From assembly GCF_004771005.1 (NCBI RefSeq), contig NZ_RQHV01000061.1, positions 620,001-684,000 of the forward strand: 64,000 bases of DNA, given 5' to 3'. Each line of letters begins with the position of its first letter. Position 1 is the first letter of the stretch. The stretch comes from Leptospira ilyithenensis. GTDB taxonomy: Bacteria; Spirochaetota; Leptospiria; Leptospirales; Leptospiraceae. The notes under the pieces were generated by a model. That model was not told the DNA's origin, made no database searches, and saw only the letters and a list, made by a program, of their open reading frames with translations. The position numbers and the translations under genes are program-made. Shown here piece after piece: positions 1-8,945 of this stretch.

Positions 1-222
1 ATTGCCACATTGAATGAAGGAAGTTTTTTCGGAGAAACGGATCTATTTAAAAAAACGGAAAGGACAACTTCCGCAAAGGCGATCCAATTTTGTGATCTGT
101 ACATTCTGGATTTTGAAAGCCTGGATAGAATTTTGAAACATCATCCCGAAGAAGGAATCAAAACTTCAGAAAAAAACAAATCCAAAAAAGTAAAAAGGGT
201 TTTAGCAAAAAATAAACGCTAA
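1..222 (+). CDS. C-terminal end of a cyclic-nucleotide-binding domain protein (partial)
   Basis: The reading frame is open from the first base, so the gene begins upstream of the window. The visible part carries the phosphate-binding cassette signature of cNMP-binding domains: GSFFGE, then basic and hydroxyl residues (TERTTSAKA), then a strand and helix. It ends in a lysine-rich tail of about 20 residues. This fold occurs in CRP/FNR regulators, in cNMP-gated channels and in many leptospiral signalling proteins. No helix-turn-helix follows the domain, so a classical CRP regulator is unlikely. The stop overlaps the convergent hydrolase gene by 4 bp. Confidence 0.75.
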   Translation: MATLNEGSFFGETDLFKKTERTTSAKAIQFCDLYILDFESLDRILKHHPEEGIKTSEKNKSKKVKRVLAKNKR

Positions 223-1175
223 TAAGAATCTCCCAAAAAGGAAATCATCTCCCGATCCAAAACGGGACAATCTTCGATGATAAACTGGTAATGATTGTAT
301 TCATGCAAAGTGAGTCCGCGGGAATTGGGAATCTCTCTTAAGATTCTTGCATACGAAGGATCTGGTAACATTTCGTCTCCGTATTTTAGATTCGCACGCA
401 TGGCTCTCACTACTAGTGTGGGTGACTGAACGGAAGCATAGGGAAGATGATTGTTCCTTTTCATTTTTAAGAAAAAACTGGTAGGATGCAAAATCAAACC
501 CAAAAGCAAACCTTTGTTCGTAAGACTCCCTCCCAAAGAGTTGAGTTCCGACTCCATCACATAAAGAGGAATATTGCATTCCAAGCCGCCCACTCCATCC
601 CGAAATCTTCCCGAAAGTTCATAATCAAACATCTGTTCTATTTTTTTATTCCAAGAAGTTAAAAAAGGAGAATCCGCAATTTCCTTAAAGTATTCTTCCT
701 TCGAAGTAAAAAACCGTCCCATTCGGCTGAGAGAAAGCCGGACCATATTCAAATTTCTTAATTTTCTGGAAATAGGTTGGATGCCCGCCCCGTCCAGGAG
801 AATCAGTTTCGAAAGCCTATCCCCCGCCGATTTTGCAAAAGCAAGAGAGACCCAGGCACCCAAAGAATGCGCAACAATTCGAATTCGGTCGAGACCCAAA
901 TGATTGATTGCCGCGAGTAGATCTTTTGCATGAACTTCCGCATCATAAATGCCGCGGGGTTTGTCGCTTCTTCCCCTTCCCCTCAGATCATAACTGTAAA
1001 TATCACAATCTAACACTTGCAAAACGTCTGCAATCCGATTCATAAATTGCAGATTTCCTGAAAGGCCATGAACGAGTATAATGGGATCGGAACTTTTTTT
1101 GCCTTTGTATTTTCGAAACCGAAGCGTAACTCCGTTTACTACAATATCGAATTCTGAAATATTGTTTTTTTTCAT
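219..1175 (-). CDS. Alpha/beta hydrolase
   Basis: 318 residues with the alpha/beta hydrolase layout. An oxyanion-hole motif (VHGLSGN) lies near residue 36. A DLRGRGRSDKP segment follows near residue 64, and the nucleophile elbow AHSLGAW near residue 103 carries the presumed catalytic Ser. A late His (LHEYNHYQF) near residue 295 would complete the triad. No signal peptide is seen, so it is probably cytoplasmic. The substrate cannot be told; esterase, lactonase or dehalogenase-type activities share this fold. It starts 21 bp after the ParA stop on the same strand, so the two are probably co-transcribed. Confidence 0.8.
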   Translation of the reverse strand: MKKNNISEFDIVVNGVTLRFRKYKGKKSSDPIILVHGLSGNLQFMNRIADVLQVLDCDIYSYDLRGRGRSDKPRGIYDAEVHAKDLLAAINHLGLDRIRIVAHSLGAWVSLAFAKSAGDRLSKLILLDGAGIQPISRKLRNLNMVRLSLSRMGRFFTSKEEYFKEIADSPFLTSWNKKIEQMFDYELSGRFRDGVGGLECNIPLYVMESELNSLGGSLTNKGLLLGLILHPTSFFLKMKRNNHLPYASVQSPTLVVRAMRANLKYGDEMLPDPSYARILREIPNSRGLTLHEYNHYQFIIEDCPVLDREMISFLGDSY

Positions 1176-1196
1176 AAAGAAAAACCGGCGATCGGA

Positions 1197-1967
1197 TTAA
1201 CCAGAAAAAGGAAAAATACTTTCAGGGTCAATGAGTTTGATCACTTCATCCGCTAAAATATCGAATGCATGCCAGGGATTGGAACCTTTCTTTAAAAACT
1301 GATTTTTTTCTGTTTTGGTTTTGATAGACTCTGATTTGGGAATTTCGTTGAGAGTGGGAATTTCCTCTATGGTTTTCAGTCTTTCCAGAATATCTCTGTG
1401 TTTTTTGGAGGCTCCGAAAAGACAGGGAAGAAATGCGGACTCTTTCTTGGCACTGAATAAAGATTCGGTCTGAGAGATCTCATCTAACAATAAATTGACG
1501 GCCCGGATTGCCCATTTGCTAGGTGTTACCGGAATCAAGACCAACTGTGCAACATAAAGTGCACTCGTGAGTTCGTATTTTGCAGAACCGGGAGTATCGA
1601 TCACAACATATTCGTATTTTGATTTTACCGACTCCAAAGCTTTCTTCAGTTGTTGGGATAGAAAAAAGGAATCTGAAGCGATTCTTACCAACTTGGAGAG
1701 AGTCAAAGTGGAAGGAATGATATCGATCTCTTTACCCGGAATAATGACTTCCGAAATGGAAGACTTTCCAAGTAAGAGAGTCATTATGTTTTTATCTTCG
1801 ACGGAATCGGGAGAAAGGTTCGGCAGAAAAAAATCAGTCAGATCGGCTTGCATGTCCATATCGATCACTAAGGTCTTTCCCCTGCGGGAAAGCGACTCGC
1901 TCAAATGGATCGCAGTCGTTGATTTTGCACTTCCCCCTTTGATATTGGATACCGTTACCACCTTCAT
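1197..1967 (-). CDS. ParA/MinD-family ATPase
   Basis: 256 residues from the ATG at 1967. An in-frame TTG at 2003 would add 12 residues, but ParA proteins normally begin directly with the beta strand that leads into Walker A, as MKVVTVSNIKGG does. The deviant Walker A KGGSAKST is clear, followed by Walker A' VIDMDMQAD and Walker B VVIDTPG. Such ATPases dimerise on ATP and nucleoid DNA to position plasmids, chromosomes or protein complexes. No parB or centromere-like array is adjacent, so this is an orphan ParA and its cargo is unknown. It probably leads a two-gene unit with the downstream hydrolase. Confidence 0.85.
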   Translation of the reverse strand: MKVVTVSNIKGGSAKSTTAIHLSESLSRRGKTLVIDMDMQADLTDFFLPNLSPDSVEDKNIMTLLLGKSSISEVIIPGKEIDIIPSTLTLSKLVRIASDSFFLSQQLKKALESVKSKYEYVVIDTPGSAKYELTSALYVAQLVLIPVTPSKWAIRAVNLLLDEISQTESLFSAKKESAFLPCLFGASKKHRDILERLKTIEEIPTLNEIPKSESIKTKTEKNQFLKKGSNPWHAFDILADEVIKLIDPESIFPFSG

Positions 1968-2062
1968 ACCTACCGATTCTAAATGGAACTCCTGATTTAC
2001 CAAGAAATTTTTTGAAATTTCCTTGGTCTTCTATTCGGGTGTAAAAATATTTGTAATCAGAT

Positions 2063-2437
2063 ATGGCGTACGACATCAAATTCAGAGTTTGGGACAAACA
2101 GTCCAAAGAATTTTCCTCCAAAGGTTATTCAATCACTTTAGATGGTAAATTACTCCGATTTGGCCAACCTGTGCAAAATGAAGAAAACTACATTTTACAT
2201 GCATTTACAGGTCTTAAGGACAAATACGACAAAGAATTGTATGAAGAAGATATCATTGAACACACCGTTGCCAAAGGTGGAAATTTAACCCAGGAAATCG
2301 GATTGATTCGTTATAACAACAATCATGCGGCTTTCTACCTGGATGAGAGTCTTCCTCTGCTTCAGTTGTTCTCCATCCGCAAAATCGGAAATCCTTATGA
2401 AAACCCGATTCTGTTCGATCTTTATAATAAAAAATAA
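2063..2437 (+). CDS. YopX family protein
   Basis: 124 residues. The N-terminus (DIKFRVWDKQSKEF) and the motif FTGLKDKYDKELYEEDIIE match the YopX fold family, in which a K-F-R-x-W-D start and a TGLKDKxGKEIYEGDI core are typical. YopX proteins are small beta-barrel-like proteins known mostly from phage genomes; their biochemical role is unknown. No other phage genes surround it. It lies 6 bp before the TPR protein and may share its transcript. Fold assignment is fairly sure; function is not. Confidence 0.7.
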   Translation: MAYDIKFRVWDKQSKEFSSKGYSITLDGKLLRFGQPVQNEENYILHAFTGLKDKYDKELYEEDIIEHTVAKGGNLTQEIGLIRYNNNHAAFYLDESLPLLQLFSIRKIGNPYENPILFDLYNKK

Positions 2438-2443
2438 ATAACA

Positions 2444-3940
2444 TTGAAATGGTTTCTATTTTTCCAATATAGAAACATATTTCTGTTTCTCATACTAGGA
2501 TTACCTACTCTTTCTTTAACCGCACTCTCTTTGGAAGAAATCTGGGTGTCTGTAAAAGAAGCGAAAGAATACTATTCTCTCGGTGACAAATCACCAAAAC
2601 GATTCGAGTTAAGTTTGGGAGGCGATCGTCCCCAGTATCTGACCAAAGAAGTCGCCAATCATGAAATTTTCAGCTTCTGCCAAAGGTATTTGGAAAAATA
2701 CCACGGAAATTTTGCAGTCCCGAAATTAAGATCGGATATACGTTACTCTTTGAACGATGCCTACGGAGACATCACATTACAAATATTATCTGGCAAAAAC
2801 ATATTTTCCTGTTTTTCAAAACTTTCTGAAGACCAGCCTTATATTCGAATTGATTTTCAGATTGATAAAAAAAACTTAAGACCGTTCCGATGGGATTACT
2901 TTGATAAAACGGGCAACCTGTTCTTTTCCGAAGAAGACGAATCCAGGAACGGAAAAAAAGACAGTTTCACCCGTTTCGAATCCAAAGCTTGTCCCAAAGA
3001 AATAACAAAGGACAAAAATGGAATCGGGGGAATCGACGAATGGTGGCATTACGACAAATGTTATTTAAGTAAAATCGAATATGATGAAAATGAAAACGGA
3101 TACAAAGAACGAACATGTTATTTTGATTTTGGAAAACCCAAATACTGCGAAGGCATAGGTGAAAAGGAAGAATCCGAAGCCAAACTTGCATTACAATCAG
3201 GTAACCTTGATTTGGCATCCGCACTTTATAATAGAGCCTTGGAAGAATTAAAAAAAGAATTCACAAAACCTTCTTCCAGATCCTGTTCCCTCCTGAAAGA
3301 AATAGCCTCGGTCGATTACCTTCGGAAAGATTATGCTTCTTTTGCCCGATCTCTCGATGAATTTTTAAATATCTCCGTCTGTGAAAAATCTTCTCTGGAA
3401 ATTCTAGTCTACAAAGGATATTACCTACTTTATATTTCAGGCAATTTCAAAGAGGCGAAAAAAACGTATAAAGAAGCCGCAAAAACCTATTTTCACGAAA
3501 AAGGAGAAGAGAATCCGGAGCTGATTTTGAATTTGGCCTATTCTCAATTTCAAGACAAAGACCCTCTTTCCTGTTTAACCAGCTTAGAAAGATTAGGTGA
3601 AAAACGATTATCGGCCAACGCTCGTTTTTATTTTTATTATTATCGCGCCTCATGTAACCTTTCCGCCGGCAAGGACGATTTTGCCATTTCGGATCTGAAA
3701 AAATCCAGAGAGATCGGAACGGAAAAAGAATATTATGCAGTCATCCTTTACAAACTGGCACTCAGCCATTATCGATTGCAAAAGAAATCGGAAGGAAAGG
3801 TATTTTTGGAACAATGTTTCTCCTTCGATCACGAAATGATCCCCATGGCGGAAAAAGAACCTGCATTTTCCGAATACTTCCTGAGTGCGGAGGGACAGAA
3901 GATAAAAATAAAATATTACTTGAATAGAGAACAGAAATGA
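2444..3940 (+). CDS. Exported protein with C-terminal TPR-like repeats
   Basis: 498 residues from a TTG start at 2444, with an N-terminal hydrophobic signal segment (NIFLFLILGLPTLSLTALS) over about residues 10-28. The middle holds aspartate-rich turns of the kind D-x-N-x-N-G (DENENGYKERTCYF), reminiscent of repeated tyrosine/charged motifs in bacterial surface proteins. From about residue 240 onward there are helical tetratricopeptide-like repeats (LALQSGNLDLASALYNRALEEL and later copies). TPR domains mediate protein-protein contacts, so an envelope scaffold role is an inference. There is no convincing lipobox Cys. It starts 6 bp after the YopX gene. Confidence 0.6.
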   Translation: MKWFLFFQYRNIFLFLILGLPTLSLTALSLEEIWVSVKEAKEYYSLGDKSPKRFELSLGGDRPQYLTKEVANHEIFSFCQRYLEKYHGNFAVPKLRSDIRYSLNDAYGDITLQILSGKNIFSCFSKLSEDQPYIRIDFQIDKKNLRPFRWDYFDKTGNLFFSEEDESRNGKKDSFTRFESKACPKEITKDKNGIGGIDEWWHYDKCYLSKIEYDENENGYKERTCYFDFGKPKYCEGIGEKEESEAKLALQSGNLDLASALYNRALEELKKEFTKPSSRSCSLLKEIASVDYLRKDYASFARSLDEFLNISVCEKSSLEILVYKGYYLLYISGNFKEAKKTYKEAAKTYFHEKGEENPELILNLAYSQFQDKDPLSCLTSLERLGEKRLSANARFYFYYYRASCNLSAGKDDFAISDLKKSREIGTEKEYYAVILYKLALSHYRLQKKSEGKVFLEQCFSFDHEMIPMAEKEPAFSEYFLSAEGQKIKIKYYLNREQK

Positions 3941-3975
3941 AAAGACTTCTCTGGAAGAACGGAGCTCTTTAAGAA

Positions 3976-5850
3976 ATGAAAAATTTTACAACCCTGAATG
4001 ACGTATTTTATTATGCCAAAAAAAACTACGGATCAAAAGAGATTTTTTTTGCCAAAGACAGCCAGAAAGTTTTTCAGGGAACTACGTTCAATGATGCATT
4101 TAGAAAAGCGGAAAACGTAGGACTTGCGCTTCTCCAGCTGGGCCTGCAACCGGGAGACAAGGTCGGCCTTATGGCAGACAATCGTACGGAATGGGCGATC
4201 GCAGATATGGCGGTACTTTTAAACGGTGCTGTGGATGTTCCCCGAGGTTCCGATTCCACTCCTCAGGAAATTCAATACATTCTGGAACATTCGGAAAGCC
4301 GATTCTGTTTCGTAGAACATGACAAACTTTACCAATCTTTAAAAGCGATTCTTCCGGAGACAAAAGTAGAAAAGACAATCATACTGGAACCGGGATTTGT
4401 TTCCAAAGACCCGAACGTTTTTAGTTTGGAAGATCTTATCAAAAAAGGGGAAGATTACAGAAGCAATCTTCCTTCTCTGGAACTGAGAGCAAAACAAGTC
4501 AAACCGGACGATTTATTTACCATCATCTATACTTCGGGAACCACCGGGATGCCGAAAGGAGTCATGCTCACCCACCAGAATATGGTTTATAACGTGGTGA
4601 AAGTTCCGTTTAAGGTCGGTTTAACGGGGGGAGACAAAACACTATCCATCCTTCCCGTTTGGCATATTTTCGAAAGAGCCATCGACTATTCCATCATTGC
4701 CGAAGGAGCAAGCATTGCTTATACGAATGTACGCGACCTAAGAGATGATTTTACTAAAATAAAACCGAGTTTTATGGCATCCGCTCCAAGACTTTGGGAA
4801 AACCTATACCTTGGCATCAAACAAAAGTTAGAGAAAGCTCCCGAAAACAGAAAGAAACTTTTTGATTTTACTTATGATGTCTGCAAACGTTGGAAGGATG
4901 GAGTGGATTATCTTTCCGGAAACAAATTGCATATCCAGGAGGAAACTCCTTTTGAAAGAGCGAAAAATACCGCAGTGGCACTTACGAATTCAGTCAATTT
5001 GTTCCTTTTGGCAAAAATTTTAGACGGGGTAGTATTCTCAAAAATCAGAGAAGCCTTGGGCGGAAGTCTTCATGGAACGATTTCCGGGGGAGGAGCTCTT
5101 CCTTCTCATGTGGACGAGTTTTTCAATGTGATAGGGATTCCCGTGTATGAAGGTTACGGAATGACCGAATGTGCGCCCATTATCTCCGTTCGTTCCGTAG
5201 GAAAAGTGATTCAAGGTTCCGTAGGATTTTGGCCGGAAGGCACCACAGTAAAGATCCTCAACGAACAGGGAGAAGTCGTTCCCAGAGGAAAAATGGGGAT
5301 CATTCACGTAAAAGGTCCTCAAGTCATGAAAGGTTATTATAAAAACGAAGAGGCAACAAACAAGACCATCAAAGAAGGATGGTTGAATACAGGTGACCTC
5401 GGTTTCATCTCTTTTAATGATACACTTTCCGTTCGAGGAAGGGTCAAGGATACGATCGTTCTACTCGGCGGGGAAAACGTGGAACCAGTACCGATTGAAA
5501 ATCTACTTCTCGAAAATCCTCATATCAACCAGGCAATTGTTGTAGGACAGGATCAAAAATCTCTTACAGCACTGATTTGGCCGGACAAGGAAAGATTAAA
5601 AGAAGCCGGAGTGAACTTCAAAGAAGGCGAAGATTTGAATGCAAACAAAGAAGCTCGTAACTTCTACCAAAATATTATAAAGAAACAAATCTCATCCGAA
5701 AACGGCTTCAAGTCTTTTGAAAAACTGACTGACTTCCGTTTTTTACCGAAGGCAATGGAAGTGGGAGATGAACTTACAAACCTTTTCAAAATGAAAAGGA
5801 ATGTAATTCATGATAAATACAACTCTCTCATCAAAAGTATGTACAATTAG
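3976..5850 (+). CDS. Long-chain fatty acid--CoA ligase (AMP-forming)
   Basis: 624 residues with the adenylate-forming superfamily signatures. The P-loop YTSGTTGMPKG is near residues 185-195. The A5 motif YEGYGMTECAP is near residue 391, then the A7 motif TGDLG and the A8 motif RGRVKDTIVLLGGENVEP. These enzymes activate fatty acids through an acyl-adenylate to acyl-CoA for beta-oxidation or lipid synthesis. Length and the LGGENVEP hinge fit the long-chain (FadD/FAA-like) group. It is preceded by a 35-bp gap and is probably transcribed separately or with the TPR gene. Leptospires use long-chain fatty acids as their main carbon source, so several paralogues are expected. Confidence 0.9.
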   Translation: MKNFTTLNDVFYYAKKNYGSKEIFFAKDSQKVFQGTTFNDAFRKAENVGLALLQLGLQPGDKVGLMADNRTEWAIADMAVLLNGAVDVPRGSDSTPQEIQYILEHSESRFCFVEHDKLYQSLKAILPETKVEKTIILEPGFVSKDPNVFSLEDLIKKGEDYRSNLPSLELRAKQVKPDDLFTIIYTSGTTGMPKGVMLTHQNMVYNVVKVPFKVGLTGGDKTLSILPVWHIFERAIDYSIIAEGASIAYTNVRDLRDDFTKIKPSFMASAPRLWENLYLGIKQKLEKAPENRKKLFDFTYDVCKRWKDGVDYLSGNKLHIQEETPFERAKNTAVALTNSVNLFLLAKILDGVVFSKIREALGGSLHGTISGGGALPSHVDEFFNVIGIPVYEGYGMTECAPIISVRSVGKVIQGSVGFWPEGTTVKILNEQGEVVPRGKMGIIHVKGPQVMKGYYKNEEATNKTIKEGWLNTGDLGFISFNDTLSVRGRVKDTIVLLGGENVEPVPIENLLLENPHINQAIVVGQDQKSLTALIWPDKERLKEAGVNFKEGEDLNANKEARNFYQNIIKKQISSENGFKSFEKLTDFRFLPKAMEVGDELTNLFKMKRNVIHDKYNSLIKSMYN

Positions 5851-5868
5851 TAGACCCCTACTATCTTT

Positions 5869-8475
5869 TTATAGTCCCCATCCTTTTCTTATGGTTGTGA
5901 CAATCTCTGTCACTTCCCGGGAAAGATGGGGGATATTTAACAAATCTTCCAAAACCTCAGCCGCTATCGTAGGTCTTTGACCTGTCTGCAACCAAGCATT
6001 TTGAAATAACTTTGTAAGGTTTGCAGCAATCTGAGGATTGATTGAATTCAATTTTTTTATTGACTCACCTAAGAACTGATATCCGCTTCCGTCCGCTTTG
6101 TGAAAAGAGAGAGGATTACGGGCAAAAGATCCGATGAGAGATCGAACACGATTCGGATTTGACCAATTGAATTTTTCATGATCTTTCAACCGTTTTACGG
6201 TCGCTAATGCATCCGCTCCGAATCCGACCTGTGCTGCAAACCAATAGTCCAATACCAAAGGCTCCGATTTCCATTTTTCGTAAAACATAGCAAAACTTTC
6301 CGATCTCAATTCATGATTCATCTCACTTAACAAGCGTACAATGGAAAGTTCTTCACTCATGTGTTTGGCATCTCTTTGTTTCTGAAGGGCCAAACCTCCC
6401 AAACGGCTTAGGCTATTTTTAGAATGAAACAGGTAATACAAAGAAGTGTTTTGCAGTCTTCTTTTGCCTATTTCGGTTCTGGTTTGCGTTGGAAGACTGA
6501 TTCTATTTTCTTCATAGATTTCCTGGAAACTTGTTACAAACCTGTCTGCGATTGTTGCTAGCCATAGATTTCTGTTTTTCTCTATGATTTCATAATCGAA
6601 TACCTGCAAGGACTCGGCTAAATTTCCGATCGAAGGAAAGCCCAATAAGTAACTGAGATAATCTTTTGCCAGGTTCTTTCTGTCTGATAAAGTGTTTTCG
6701 ATGACTTGTAAAACTTCCGGCATCTTTATTATCTCTTTTCCTTCGAGGCTTGACTCAAAACATTGTTTGATCACTTCCTGAAGTGCAAAAAACCTGGAAA
6801 ACCCATCTTTCTCCTGTTTGGCGAGAAAAACGATGTCTTCTCTGTTTCTATCGAATTTAACCTTTACAGGAGCGGAAAAATTCCTAAAAACGGATGCGAT
6901 CGGCTTCCGCAAAAAACCGTCCCATCTAACTTCTGATTTGAACCCGCTTGCGATAAACAATTCTTCTTTTAACACGGATCCGTCCTCATCGAATAAAGCG
7001 ATCGGGATCGGAAACAAAAGAGGAAAATCCGTTTTGTCAGTATCCGTAAATTCCAAAGAATAAGTTCCCGTATTTTCATCCCAATCTTCTGAAACCTCTA
7101 TATTCGGCGTTCCTTTCCGATCATACCAATTGCGAAACATAGGAAGTTCTAGTTGATTTGCCTCTTCCATGGAGCGAATGAATTCTTCGTAAGTGACCCC
7201 TTTACCGTCATAACGACCAAGATAGTTTTTCAGTCCTTTTTTAAAACCTTCCCTTCCTAAAATCACGGACAACATCCGAATCACTTCGGCGCCTTTTTCA
7301 TAAACAGTCACTGTGTAAAAATTATTCATTTCCACATAGGATTTGGGAACGATCGGATGAGACATTGGTCCCGCATCTTCCGGAAACTGATGATCCATAA
7401 GAAGAGTAACGTCTTTGATCCGTTTTACCGCAGGGTCGGTTTTGTCTTCTGTAAACCATTGGTCACGAAAAACGGTAAGACCTTCCTTTAAAGTGAGATT
7501 GAACCAGTTTCGAAGAGTGACCCTATTTCCCGTATAATTATGAAAGTATTCATGAGCTACCACACCAAGGATAGATTCGAATGTTTCATCCGTTGCCGAT
7601 TTTTTATCTGCAAGAACAAGTTTCGAATTGAATAGATTCAATCCTTTGTTTTCCATCGCTCCCATATTGAAATCATCCACTGCAACGATCATATAAAGAT
7701 CCAAATCGTATTCCAGTCCGAAGGTTTCTTCGTCCCAACGCATTGCTTCTTTCAAGGAATACATTGCAAATTCGGTTTTATCCTGATTTCCCTTATCTAC
7801 AAAAATCTTTAGGACAATTTCCTTACCAGATAACGTCGTATAGGTGCTCTTCGTTTCCGCCAAGTCCCCTGCCACCACTGCAAACAAATAAGTAGGTTTG
7901 GGAAAAGGATCTTCCCAAATCACTTCCTGTTTTCCCCCTGGGATTTCTTTGGTTTCTATATGGTTTCCATTGGAAAGTAATATCGGGAAATATTCTTTGT
8001 CTCCCACAAGGCTTACTGAAAACCGGATCATATTATCAGGTCTGTCGACTGAGTATGTAATCTTACGAAAACCCTCCGGCTCGTTCTGAGTGCAAAGCAT
8101 GGAATTGGATTGATATAACCCTTCCAGTCCGGTATTTTTTTTGGGAGAAATTTTGTTCTCAACCACCAGTTGGAACTGCTCACCGGGAGGATCGTTAAGT
8201 GTTAGACCATCTTTCGTAATCTGATATGCGCCCGGATCGCAGATCGCTCCGTCCACCCGTAAGGACAGGAACTCCAACCCCTCCCCGTTCAAGAATAAAG
8301 GAGGCAAACTTTTGCCATCTTGGTCGGAATTTAGACAAACTTCGTATTCCGTTCGAACTACGGTATTTTCCGTATCAAGATCAAAACGAATATGGGCCTT
8401 CGGCGTTAACCAAACCGGAGGAGAATAGTCTTCGATATAATTGACTTTAAAAGAGGAAGGAGAGGGAGATTGCAT
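5869..8475 (-). CDS. pepN: Aminopeptidase N (M1 zinc metallopeptidase)
   Basis: 868 residues, the usual length of the enterobacterial PepN type. The substrate-anchoring GAMENKG is near residue 268. The zinc site HEYFH is near residues 304-308, with the third ligand Glu 19 residues after the second His, in NLTLKEGLTVF. The enzyme removes N-terminal residues from peptides in the cytoplasm; no signal peptide is present. The long helical C-terminal domain typical of the E. coli-type enzyme follows. It converges with the acyl-CoA ligase gene, whose stop lies 18 bp away. Confidence 0.95.
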   Translation of the reverse strand: MQSPSPSSFKVNYIEDYSPPVWLTPKAHIRFDLDTENTVVRTEYEVCLNSDQDGKSLPPLFLNGEGLEFLSLRVDGAICDPGAYQITKDGLTLNDPPGEQFQLVVENKISPKKNTGLEGLYQSNSMLCTQNEPEGFRKITYSVDRPDNMIRFSVSLVGDKEYFPILLSNGNHIETKEIPGGKQEVIWEDPFPKPTYLFAVVAGDLAETKSTYTTLSGKEIVLKIFVDKGNQDKTEFAMYSLKEAMRWDEETFGLEYDLDLYMIVAVDDFNMGAMENKGLNLFNSKLVLADKKSATDETFESILGVVAHEYFHNYTGNRVTLRNWFNLTLKEGLTVFRDQWFTEDKTDPAVKRIKDVTLLMDHQFPEDAGPMSHPIVPKSYVEMNNFYTVTVYEKGAEVIRMLSVILGREGFKKGLKNYLGRYDGKGVTYEEFIRSMEEANQLELPMFRNWYDRKGTPNIEVSEDWDENTGTYSLEFTDTDKTDFPLLFPIPIALFDEDGSVLKEELFIASGFKSEVRWDGFLRKPIASVFRNFSAPVKVKFDRNREDIVFLAKQEKDGFSRFFALQEVIKQCFESSLEGKEIIKMPEVLQVIENTLSDRKNLAKDYLSYLLGFPSIGNLAESLQVFDYEIIEKNRNLWLATIADRFVTSFQEIYEENRISLPTQTRTEIGKRRLQNTSLYYLFHSKNSLSRLGGLALQKQRDAKHMSEELSIVRLLSEMNHELRSESFAMFYEKWKSEPLVLDYWFAAQVGFGADALATVKRLKDHEKFNWSNPNRVRSLIGSFARNPLSFHKADGSGYQFLGESIKKLNSINPQIAANLTKLFQNAWLQTGQRPTIAAEVLEDLLNIPHLSREVTEIVTTIRKGWGL

Positions 8476-8518
8476 CTCTCCCTCTATAAAGAATTAGGGA
8501 TAAGAAGAAAAGAGAATT

Positions 8519-8788
8519 TTAGAACTGTCTTTCTTTTCTTTTGTCTTCAGCAAAAGTGACTTTCAAATTCCGCCCGTCAACTTCCTGTCCGTTCATTTGT
8601 TCCACAGCTTCCTTTGCTGCTTCCTCGTTCGCGTAAGTAATAAATGCAAAACCTCTAAAGTTACCCGTTTCTCTATCATACACCATTTTTAGGTCTTGGA
8701 TTGCACCATAAACGGAGAAGATTTGTCTGATATTTTCTTCCTTAAGGGAAAACTTCATATTGCCAACGTAGATTTTCTTAGAACTCAT
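8519..8788 (-). CDS. RRM-domain RNA-binding protein
   Basis: One RNA recognition motif fills the protein. RNP2 is KIYVGNMKF at the N-terminus and RNP1 is FRGFAFITY in the middle, with the usual beta-alpha-beta-beta-alpha-beta order and an acidic/basic tail. The ATG at 8788 is chosen because GAGGACAGGA lies directly upstream; an in-frame ATG at 8800 would add four residues (MRTG) and overlap that ribosome site. Bacterial RRM proteins of about 90 residues bind single-stranded RNA and are often cold-induced in cyanobacteria and spirochaetes. The gene stands alone, 43 bp upstream of pepN on the same strand. Confidence 0.85.
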   Translation of the reverse strand: MSSKKIYVGNMKFSLKEENIRQIFSVYGAIQDLKMVYDRETGNFRGFAFITYANEEAAKEAVEQMNGQEVDGRNLKVTFAEDKRKERQF

Positions 8789-8945
8789 TCCTGTCCTCAT
8801 AAACGATAAGATGCTCCAGGTCGGTCTGACAGGAACGGGATAGACTAAATCCCATCTATTAAAAATGTCAATCTTAAATATTTCTTGCCAATTTGCAAAA
8901 TTGCTTCAGGGTAATTTACTCACGGCCCGTTTAAGGATTTAATCT

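Noticed and set aside
2063..2437. Prophage remnant suggested by the YopX-like gene
   Set aside because: No other phage genes, integrase or attachment sites were found around it.
5846..5870. Possible terminator after the acyl-CoA ligase gene (TAGTA ... TACTA then TCTTTTT)
   Set aside because: The stem has only about five AT-rich pairs and is too weak to call with confidence.
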